Below are positions 1 through 5,900 of a DNA stretch of 7,290 nucleotides, in pieces. Source of the DNA: Bacillota bacterium (GTDB lineage: Bacteria > Bacillota_E > RBS10-35 > JAJYVN01); NCBI GenBank assembly GCA_021846605.1, contig JAJZWQ010000153.1, positions 1 through 7,290 of the forward strand, read 5' to 3'. The notes below the pieces were generated by a model. It did no database searches. It saw only the letters and a program-made list of their open reading frames with translations, and had not been told where the DNA came from. A program made the position numbers and the translations under genes. The first letter of the stretch is position 1; every line of letters starts with the position of its first letter.

Positions 1-261
1 GATCAACATCGGTCGCCGGGGCGCCGTCATGCGCCCGCACGCCACGCCCGCGCAAGCGGGGTGATTGGCAAGCCGTCGTCTTATAGATAGGCGACGGTCA
101 TGACCGAGGATTGGGTTCAGGCCCACGCCTCGCTGGTCCGGTTGGCCGCACTGGGTCCGAACCTCCTCCTGCCCGGACACGGACGGCCGCTGTCCCAGCC
201 GGCCGCCGCCCTGGCCAGTGCGGTCGAGGCGGAGCGGCAACCACGGCGTCTCTTTGCCTAG
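1..261 (+). pseudogene. C-terminal remnant of an MBL-fold metallohydrolase (partial, frame-broken)
   Basis: The clearest piece runs from an ATG at 100 to a TAG at 259-261 and encodes 53 residues. It contains SLVRLAAL followed by NLLLPGHGRPL. That arrangement is typical of the last helix and the PGHG metal-site loop near the C-terminus of metallo-beta-lactamase-fold hydrolases, so this is the tail of such an enzyme and not a whole protein. An in-frame TAG at 88-90 blocks extension upstream. In another frame, 2-64 reads INIGRRGAVMRPH and ends in TGA, which resembles the segment that normally precedes this helix in the family. The gene therefore probably enters from the left edge and breaks frame between about 60 and 100. 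The substrate cannot be inferred. A genuine 53-residue ORF is possible but less likely. The call rests on the PGHG motif and is moderate. Confidence 0.45.
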
Positions 262-286
262 GCCCGCTCGGCCCGCGCACCGCGCA

Positions 287-315
287 TCGGTGGTACGGCG
301 GCCCCGTGCCACCGA
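287..315. terminator. Strong hairpin between convergent genes
   Basis: Bases 287-298 pair with 304-315 in a 12-position stem with one G-T mismatch and a five-base loop at 299-303. It lies in the 79-base gap between the MBL tail (plus strand, ends 261) and the sigma-SBP gene (minus strand, ends 341), where a bidirectional terminator would be expected. Neither side has a run of T, so it is not a classical intrinsic terminator. It may act as a GC-rich terminator or as a 3'-end-protecting structure. Confidence 0.5.
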
Positions 316-340
316 CCCGTCCCTGTCGGCAGGTTCAGGC

Positions 341-895
341 TCAGTCCCGCAGAGGAAGGGGTGTCGCGGGCGTCCAAGCACCCACCGCGGCAGACAGCGC
401 CGCCAGGCCCTCCTCCAGCGTTGCTTCGGCAAGAGCCAGCGACCACAGGGCATCCCCCCCGCCCGGGACCAGGCACAGCCACGGCGCGGTCCACAGCGAG
501 CCGGTGTCGGCCTCCCGCGCCAGCAGACACCGCCGGCCGAGCGGCAGAGGCTCGGCCAGCCACCGCCGTAGCGCCCCCTCCCTGCGGTACATCGGCAGGA
601 CATCCGGCCTGGGGGGTGGAGCGTCCGTGAACATCGCCGCGGCCACCCGGAAGGCGGCCACCGGATCCGCCGTGGCGCACGTGACCGCGACGGAGCGGTA
701 GAACCAGTAGGGCACGTGGCGGTCCGTGGGCCGAAAGCGCGGGAACGGTGCCAATCCCCAGCGGAACGGCGGGCATCCGTATGCCTTAAAGCACGCCGGT
801 ACGGCGGCCCCCTGCTGGATCAGCAGGAAGGCCGTCCGTCCCTGGAAGAAGGACAGCAACGCGTTCCTGTTCCTGGGCTCGGCGTGGGCCAGCCC
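341..895 (-). CDS. Solute-binding-protein domain, C-terminal lobe (third frame of the fusion)
   Basis: This is the third frame of the sigma-SBP gene and would be about residues 380-563 of the repaired protein. It opens with LAHAEPRNRNALLSFFQGRT and continues AFLLIQQGAAV, the usual SBP pattern of a helix followed by 'F..GKAAM...G'. Then FRWGLAPFPRF matches the conserved 'wgva.lP' strand, PYWFYRSVAV the following strand, and DPVAAFRVAAAMFT the 'AW.F..FL' helix. The last helices include ALWSLALAEATLEEGLAAL. The length of the whole SBP portion, about 368 residues, is close to a normal mature SBP, so little is missing. The stop is TGA at 341-343, just before the intergenic hairpin. An internal ATG at 857-859 could give a shorter ORF, but the homology clearly begins upstream of it. 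Confidence 0.7.
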   Translation of the reverse strand, partial: GLAHAEPRNRNALLSFFQGRTAFLLIQQGAAVPACFKAYGCPPFRWGLAPFPRFRPTDRHVPYWFYRSVAVTCATADPVAAFRVAAAMFTDAPPPRPDVLPMYRREGALRRWLAEPLPLGRRCLLAREADTGSLWTAPWLCLVPGGGDALWSLALAEATLEEGLAALSAAVGAWTPATPLPLRD

Positions 896-1499
896 GCCCG
901 CCCGCCCGCCACCGCCGCACGAAATCGGCGGCCTCGCGGACGGGCGCCAGATTGGACGCGGTCGCGCCGAGCTGCTCAGCGACGATGCCGGTGTCCATCC
1001 CGTTGGGGGTCCAGGGGCTGTGCGGCGACACGTCCGCCGCGGCGGAGCGCCGGCAATATCCGAAGAAGTCCTCCCACGTCCAGTCCTCTGAGGGAACGGG
1101 AAGCCCCACCCGCGCCAGCAGGTCGGCGTTGTAGGTCACGGCGTGGGGCCGGGCAACGCGCGGCAGCCAGTACGGCCGTCCGTCGTAGGTGAAGCGGAGA
1201 AGCCGGTCCCCGAAGGGCTCCAGGTCCAGCCCAAGCACCTCCGCCAGCCCGTCCAGGGGAAGCGCCTCCGCAGGCGCCGGCGGGGCGGCTCTCCGCTGCA
1301 GGGGCTCGCCCACGGAGTTCTCGACGTGCACGTGCGCGGCGGGGTCGTGCATGGGCAGCGTCTGGATCTGGAGGTCGGACCGCACGCAGCGCCAGTGTGC
1401 GACCAAGGCGTCCACCTCGTCTGGATCCCCCGCCACCGACACCTTGTGCGCCCACCGCGACCACGTCCCTTCGGCACGCGTCACCCGGCCGAACCGACG
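786..1499 (-). CDS. Solute-binding-protein domain, N-terminal lobe (middle frame of the fusion)
   Basis: This is the second reading frame of the sigma-SBP gene. From about 1499 it reads RRFGRVTRAEGTWSRW and then a beta strand, AHKVSVAGDPDEVDALVAHW, which corresponds to the first strand and helix of ABC sugar-binding proteins. Further on, RLLRFTYDGRPYWLPR and VTYNADLLARVGLPVP followed by DWTWEDFFGYCRR match the hallmark segment of family 1 extracellular solute-binding proteins (usually YNKDLFEKAGLP then a WTWDDF-like motif). The homology ends at the tetranucleotide repeat near 900. Beyond that the frame is arginine-rich noise until its stop at 786. It has no start codon with a convincing ribosome-binding site and no signal peptide, so it is not an ordinary exported SBP gene. 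Sugar or oligosaccharide is the likely ligand class by family, but the ligand is unknown. Confidence 0.7.
   Translation of the reverse strand, partial: RRFGRVTRAEGTWSRWAHKVSVAGDPDEVDALVAHWRCVRSDLQIQTLPMHDPAAHVHVENSVGEPLQRRAAPPAPAEALPLDGLAEVLGLDLEPFGDRLLRFTYDGRPYWLPRVARPHAVTYNADLLARVGLPVPSEDWTWEDFFGYCRRSAAADVSPHSPWTPNGMDTGIVAEQLGATASNLAPVREAADFVRRWRAGGRAGPRRAQEQERVAVLLPGTDGLPADPAGGRRTGVL
892..910. repeat. (GCCC)4.75 tetranucleotide tandem repeat inside the SBP coding region
   Basis: Nineteen bases have a perfect period of four (GCCC on the plus strand, GGGC on the minus coding strand). The reading frame of the SBP domain changes exactly across this tract. Losing one four-base unit joins VRRWRAGG directly to LAHAEPRN in one frame. 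Repeats of this kind expand and contract by polymerase slippage, and because four is not a multiple of three each step changes the frame. The repeat and the frame change are seen directly. Slippage as the cause is inference. Confidence 0.8.
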
Positions 1500-2037
1500 G
1501 TTCGAGGCGCCGGCGGGCACGGTAGAGGCAGGCGCGTACGGCGCCCCGGGAGACGCCCAGGATGCGCGCCACCTCCTCTGCCGGGACACCGACCACCCAG
1601 GCAAGGCCCGCGGCACGACGCTGCATCCCGGGCAACTCCGCGAGGCGCGCGACGATCTGCTCCACCCCTGCATGCTCGGTGATCCACCCCTGGGGAGCAG
1701 CCAGCGCCGCACCCTCCAGGTCCAGCAGGTCTCCCCCCGGCGCCCCCTCCCTGCGGCGCCGGGCCACGGCGGCTCGCAGGCGGTCGCGGGCGACGTTCAG
1801 CGTCAGCCCGCGCAGCCAGGCGTCCAAGGCCTCAGGGTTGCGCAACTGGTGCAGTTCGCAGTAGGCGCGCCACAGCGCCTCCTGCAGGACATCCTCCGCC
1901 TCCTGCCAGTCGCCGAGGACGGCCGCGGCCAGCAGGAGCAGCCGATCGCGGCGTGGCGCGATCAACTGCTCGAAGGCATGGTGGTCGCCCTGGCTGGCCA
2001 GCAGGAGGTCGGCACGCGCGGAGTCCTTCGCGGGCAT
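976..2037 (-). CDS. ECF-type RNA polymerase sigma-70 factor domain (frame-shifted tail)
   Basis: An ECF sigma factor directs core RNA polymerase to specific promoters. As read, the frame gives 353 residues, but only 1-179 (2037 to 1501) look like protein. Region 2 spans about 22-88: AFEQLIAP begins the first helix, AEDVLQEALWRAY is the core-binding helix, and LDAWLRGLTLNVARDRLR is the promoter-melting part. Region 4 spans about 125-178: LAELPGMQRR, then the helix-turn-helix AEEVARILGVSRGAVRACL, then YRARRRL. There is no region 1 or 3, which is the ECF pattern. After residue 179 the frame becomes arginine/glycine-rich and loses protein character, while the adjacent frame picks up an SBP. The start is chosen because a purine-rich GGGAGGGGGG lies just upstream, and translations beginning further upstream are not protein-like. 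No anti-sigma gene is adjacent. Confidence 0.8.
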   Translation of the reverse strand: MPAKDSARADLLLASQGDHHAFEQLIAPRRDRLLLLAAAVLGDWQEAEDVLQEALWRAYCELHQLRNPEALDAWLRGLTLNVARDRLRAAVARRRREGAPGGDLLDLEGAALAAPQGWITEHAGVEQIVARLAELPGMQRRAAGLAWVVGVPAEEVARILGVSRGAVRACLYRARRRLEPSVRPGDACRRDVVAVGAQGVGGGGSRRGGRLGRTLALRAVRPPDPDAAHARPRRARARRELRGRAPAAESRPAGACGGASPGRAGGGAWAGPGALRGPASPLHLRRTAVLAAARCPAPRRDLQRRPAGAGGASRSLRGLDVGGLLRILPALRRGGRVAAQPLDPQRDGHRHRR

Positions 2038-2043
2038 CCGGAG

Positions 2044-2052
2044 CCCCCCTCC
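2044..2052 (-). promoter_or_regulatory. Ribosome-binding site of the sigma-SBP gene
   Basis: The minus strand reads GGAGGGGGG immediately upstream, followed by CTCCGG and then ATG at 2037-2035, giving suitable spacing of about 6-10 bases. This sets the start at 2037 and not at the in-frame codons further upstream. Confidence 0.7.
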
Positions 2053-2192
2053 CATACGGAGACGAAGCCGGACGGTCCGCGGTGACGCCAGGTCGCCCAA
2101 CGGGTCGACGGAACCGGCGTGGGTGTGGACGGACGCCTCCCGCCCAGGGGCGCCGCCCCCGCGGCCGCTGGGCACGTTCTCCATGGACGTGC

Positions 2193-2208
2193 GGCCTCAG
2201 GAGAGGCC
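2193..2208. other. Small perfect hairpin in the sigma-SBP leader
   Basis: GGCCTC at 2193-2198 pairs perfectly with GAGGCC at 2203-2208 across a four-base loop. It lies in the region that would be transcribed from the ECF-like promoter candidate at 2247-2271, about 155 bases before the start codon. No T run follows it, so a role in the leader RNA is possible but unproven. Confidence 0.3.
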
Positions 2209-2246
2209 TCGGTGGGGGGATGTGAACAGCGCCCCAGGTCTTCAGC

Positions 2247-2271
2247 GACGCGGGGGCGCGCGGACCGTTCC
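2247..2271 (-). promoter_or_regulatory. Candidate ECF-type promoter, GGAAC-N16-CGTC
   Basis: On the minus strand GGAAC (2271-2267) is followed by 16 bases and then CGTC (2250-2247). This is the classic -35/-10 layout recognised by many ECF sigma factors. It would start transcription about 200 bases upstream of the sigma-SBP start, giving a long leader that includes the hairpin at 2193-2208. Many ECF factors transcribe their own genes, so position and form fit autoregulation. Short GC-rich motifs also arise by chance here. Confidence 0.35.
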
Positions 2272-2289
2272 CCAGATCTCGCGCCGGCT

Positions 2290-2311
2290 CGGCCCGCCCA
2301 CCGGCGGGCCG
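2290..2311. terminator. Nine-pair GC hairpin downstream of the small membrane-protein gene
   Basis: Bases 2290-2298 pair perfectly with 2303-2311 around a four-base loop. On the minus strand it lies about 75 bases past the stop of the membrane-protein gene and upstream of the sigma-SBP promoter candidate. That is a reasonable place for a terminator separating the two transcripts. There is no T tract, so Rho-independent termination is uncertain. Confidence 0.4.
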
Positions 2312-2383
2312 CCTTGGGGTCAAGGCCGTGGCCGCCCTCGTCGATCGTCCTCCGATGCCGGCGGTGCCGCGGGGGCGGGCGCG

Positions 2384-2635
2384 TCACCGCTGGCGCCGGT
2401 CACGTCGCGTTCCGCCGCCGCGGAGGTGCGGTCTTGCGCGTCGGGCCGCCGGCAGGGCGTGGGCACGCACGATGATGCCCACCCCATGGCGGGCCATCAC
2501 GCCACCGGCGGACAGGCAGACGAGCCCGGCGGCGATCCCCCACCTTTTGTAGGTGAGATAAGACATTGCCCACCAGCCACAGGTGACGACCATCGCCAGG
2601 AGGGCCCAGGCCATGGCCACGCCCAACTCCGCCAT
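2384..2635 (-). CDS. Small membrane protein of unknown function, 83 residues
   Basis: I do not recognise a family. The product has two hydrophobic segments, about residues 6-26 (AWALLAMVVTCGWWAM) and 33-54 (GIAAGLVCLSAGGVMA), separated by the short basic loop YLTYKRW, and then a strongly basic C-terminal tail of about 27 residues. That predicts a helical hairpin in the cytoplasmic membrane with a charged tail. Third codon positions are mostly G or C, as in the real genes here. The start is the ATG at 2633-2635, and an in-frame TGA lies a few codons upstream. The ribosome-binding site is weak (GCGGGCGA). It lies on the same strand as the GH3 gene, 283 bases downstream of it, and 346 bases upstream of the sigma-SBP start. 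It could be a small regulator or membrane accessory, but no function is supported. The basic tail is low complexity, so the true end may differ. Confidence 0.5.
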   Translation of the reverse strand: MAELGVAMAWALLAMVVTCGWWAMSYLTYKRWGIAAGLVCLSAGGVMARHGVGIIVRAHALPAARRARPHLRGGGTRRDRRQR

Positions 2636-2918
2636 TTCGCCCGCTGCGGATCACCACCATGCACCGCCGCGCCCCTCCCGTCCGCGGACATCCGGCACCC
2701 TGTTCGGTCCGCAAGGCCGGGGAGAGCCGTCACCGGGGGCTGTGCGCCGTCGTGGGGGCAAGCCGGCGGTGGTCGGTGGGCCCGCGCACCATTCCTCGTC
2801 CTGCCCCCGTTCCGCCGCGCCCGCTCCAAGAGCGTCGTGACCCATGGCATCTTCCATACGCCTAGCGGCCCCTGTCATCCGGGGCGGTTGCCGACCCTCA
2901 GCGACGTGGTCGAGGGAC
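2636..2918. other. Gap between GH3 gene end and membrane-protein gene, no gene recognised
   Basis: Several overlapping minus-strand frames are open here, but none reads as a recognisable protein. Downstream of the GH3 stop there are only weak inverted repeats: CCCTC/GAGGG at 2895-2899 and 2912-2916, and GCCCC/GGGGC at 2868-2872 and 2881-2885. Neither has a T run, so I do not assign a terminator. Confidence 0.4.
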
Positions 2919-5900
2919 TCAACGGATGGCCATGGCAAAGATGTGCATCGCCGTCTCGTTCGCCGCCACCCCGCTGCTCACATCCGGCAACACGACGGCG
3001 GCGACCGCCTGCCCCGGCCGCAGGGGGATACTCGCGGCATACACGCTGACCGGCGAGGTCCCGGCCCCCCCCTGCTGGTTCCAATGCGCCGTCCGCGCGA
3101 CCAGGGACTGCCCGGGCCCGGCCGCGTTGTTGTACCAGTCGGCCAGACTCAGGGTGAAGGACTGCTCCGACCCGTTGGCGTACATGATGCGTCCCTGCCC
3201 CGAGGCGCTGCCCGGCACCGGCAGGCTGGGGGTGTTGGCGAAGTCACCCGCCCCGACGATCACCAGGCTGCTGCCGCTCCCGGTCAGCGCGACGGCCTGG
3301 CCCGAGGCCACGACGTTGTCCGGTTGCCCTGGCGCCACGTTCGGCCAGATCAACCCCGGCTCCCCTGGGATGGGCTTGCCGACCACCAATCCCGCCGCGG
3401 CCAGGGCCGACGCCGAATAGCTGTCCTGTTGGCCGTCCAGGTTGCCAGCCGACGTCGCGTCCCGGGTGGTCACCCCGACGTTGTCGTAGGCGGCGCTGAG
3501 GGAGGGGTACGGCACCTGTACGATGATCGGGGACCTGGTCTGCAACTGTTGACCCGCAATCCGATAGGCGGCGACCGCCTCCAGCGACACCGGGCCCCCT
3601 GTGGGAGCCGCAGGGGCCGTGAGCGTGAAGGTGGCCGACGTCGACGCCCCTGGCGCCACCGTCCCCGCAGACGTCGCCGCCGGTCCCGCCACCCCGTATC
3701 CCGTTGGGGCCTGCAACGATAACCGCAGGTCCGAGACCGCAGAGCGGGTGCTGTTGTCCGCCAAGGTGACAGAGACCGCCCCGGAGTGTCCAGGTTCGAG
3801 CAGCACAGGGCCCTTGCCCCCGAGGACGCAGCACGGCTCGACCTGGGCGGTCGCCGAACCGCCGCCGTTCACATCACCCTTGGCCGTCTGGTACCGCGCC
3901 GACACGTCATAGTGGTAGCTTCCCGCCTGGACGTCGGCGGGCACGACCAGCTGCCATCGGGCGGTGATCGTCTGCCCCGCGCCCAGGGTGGCCACCGCGG
4001 GGCAGGACGCCGACGCGGGGCTCCCCGGGCCACGCGCCTTGCCGCACAGCGCCTGGACCGCAAACGCCTTGGCCGCGGAGGCCTCCGGTGTGGGGGCGCC
4101 GCCTGTCCCCACGTGCAGGGACAGCGTCAGTTGGTGATCGGCCACCCCGCTGGCGTTATGGAGGGATGCGGTCACGTCGACCGTCGCCGGCGCGGTCACG
4201 TTGGGCGGAACGTCCACCGTGATCGGCTGGGGACCCGTGGCGCTGGCCACACGGAAGTCCGCGGAGAGCGGCAGATCCTGGCGCGCCGAGGCATCGCCCA
4301 CGTACACGGTATAGGTGCCGCGCGCGACCACGAACGCGTTGGCGGGCGAGTTCCAGTACGCCGCGTCGCGCGGTGAGATGTAGAAGACGACCCGCTGGCT
4401 CTGGCCGGGCGCCAGGGTGACCCGCTGGAAGCCCTTGAGTTGCCGGGGCGGTTCGCCGGTGCTGGCGGGATCGCCCAGATACAACTGCACCACGTCAGAC
4501 CCACTTTGCCGTCCGGTGTTGGTCACCGTGACCGCCACCCGCGCCAGGCATGTGCCGGTACTCCCGACCAGCCTGGACCACAGGCCGTGCGGCGGGGTGC
4601 ATCCCGCGGCGGGTCCGGCCGTCGCGACGCGGGTGGGGCTGACGCTCAAGCCCCGGAAGGAGAATGTCGTGTAGGACAGGCCGAAACCGAAGGGGAACAG
4701 GGGCTGGACGTGGTGCACCTCGTACCAGCGGTACCCCACGTCCAGCCCGTCGCTGTAAGACACCACCCCGTTGACCCCCGGATACTCCGCCGTGGTGGTG
4801 AGCGGGGTGGCCGAGGCGCTGGCGGGAAAGGTCATGGGCAGGTGGCCACCCGGGTCGGTCTTGCCGAAGAGCACGCTGGCGATGGCCGTCCCGTCCTCCT
4901 CCCCTGGATACCAGGCCTCCAAGACGGATTGGACCTGGGACACCCAGGGCATGAGCACCGGCCCGCCGGTGTTGAGGACGACGACCGTGTGCGGGTTGGC
5001 CTGCGCCACTGCGGAGATGAGCGCATTCTGGCCGCCGGGGAGCGATAGGCTGGCCAGGTCCGTCCCCTCTGTTTCCACGTTGTCGGCGAACACCACCGCC
5101 ACCTGCGCCTGACGGGCGGCCTGCGCGGCCTGGCTGAGGCTGCTCCCGTCGGCATACACGATGCGCGCGGTGGGCAGCAGGTGCTTGGTGGGCGTCAGCG
5201 CCGTCCCGATCGCCGTCAGCGGCGTCACGACGAACGGGGGCACCACATGCGCACTGCTGGGGGGCGGGCTGACCGCCAGCGCCCCGCTACCGGCGTCGGC
5301 GCCGATGACGGCGATGGAGTGGACGGAGCTTGCCGCCAGGGGCAGCAGGTGGCCGCGATTCTGCAACAGGACGATGCCCTCGGCCGCCAGCGTTTCCGCC
5401 ATGGCGGTGTCCGCCTTGGTCGCCGCGGGAGTGTGGATGGTACCGGTCGGCTGGCGGTTGAACAGCCCGAAGCGGAACATCTCATACAGCGTTCCGGATA
5501 CGTCCCGCACGATGGTGGAGGCAGCGACCTTGTTCTGGGCCACCGCCTCGGCCAGCAGGCCGTGGCCGAAGAAGGCACCACCGTCCCCCATCTCCTGCCC
5601 GAGCCCCGCGTTGGCCGAGGCCGCGGTGCTGTGCGTCGCACCGTAATCGGAACCGACCCAGCCCAGAAAGCCCCAGCGGCCGTCCACCACGGTGTGGATC
5701 AGGAGGGGGTTGGCGCAGTCATAGGCCCCGTTGGTCTGGGGGTAGGCGCACATCAGCGACCCGACCTGTCCCTGGCGGACCACGGCCCGGAAGGCGGGGA
5801 GATAGATCTCCTCCAGGGCGCGGCGGGAGACCTGGACATCCACGCTCCCGCGATCCGCCTCCTGGTTGTACGCCGCGAGGTGCTTGGCCTGTGCGATCAC

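Larger units (their letters stand above)
341..2037 (-). pseudogene. ECF sigma factor fused to a solute-binding-protein domain, two frame breaks
   Basis: This is the composite gene. It starts at ATG 2035-2037 behind a strong ribosome-binding site and ends at TGA 341-343. Three minus-strand frames are used in turn: sigma domain to about 1501, SBP part one from about 1499 to 900, SBP part two from about 895 to the stop. Taking out one C of the CC pair at 1499-1500 and one unit of the GCCC repeat (for example 896-899) gives one uninterrupted 563-residue protein. Residues 1-179 are sigma regions 2 and 4, about 180-195 a linker, and about 196-563 an ABC sugar-type solute-binding protein. There is no signal peptide between the domains, and the SBP part carries seven cysteines (217, 328, 414, 420, 452, 502, 520). 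Both points suit a cytoplasmic protein. Family resemblance and the two-break model come from reading the sequence. Ligand sensing is inference. It may be a recent pseudogene, a switchable gene or an intact gene with sequencing errors. Confidence 0.75.
2038..2383. other. Intergenic leader region upstream of the sigma-SBP gene
   Basis: This 346-base stretch holds the ribosome-binding site, the ECF-like promoter candidate and the two hairpins listed separately. Translations through it on either strand are dominated by Arg, Pro and Gly and resemble no family, so I see no gene. A GTG at 2385-2387 overlaps the stop of the membrane-protein gene and opens a long minus-strand frame running into the sigma gene, but its product is not protein-like. 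Confidence 0.5.

Noticed and set aside
62..130. Possible short duplication (GATTGG..CA.GCC occurs near 63-74 and again near 110-124)
   Set aside because: The match is short and gapped. Chance is likely, though it might mark the MBL frame break.
1962..2387. Minus-strand open frame of 141 codons overlapping the sigma start
   Set aside because: Its product is low complexity, and it runs out of frame through the well-defined sigma domain.
2497..2850. Minus-strand open frame of 117 codons after the GH3 stop
   Set aside because: Third positions are GC-rich but the sequence shows no hydrophobic core, motif or ribosome-binding site, and it overlaps the better-supported membrane protein.
2123..3049. 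Long plus-strand open frame (308 codons) across the intergenic region
   Set aside because: Rich in Arg, Pro and Gly with no recognisable domain, overlapping the membrane-protein gene and the GH3 end on the other strand. Typical spurious frame at high GC.
3786..4376. Plus-strand open frames antisense to the GH3 gene (also around 2844-3722, 4440-5048 and 5181-5909)
   Set aside because: They mirror the codon pattern of the GH3 gene and have no protein-like composition or motifs.
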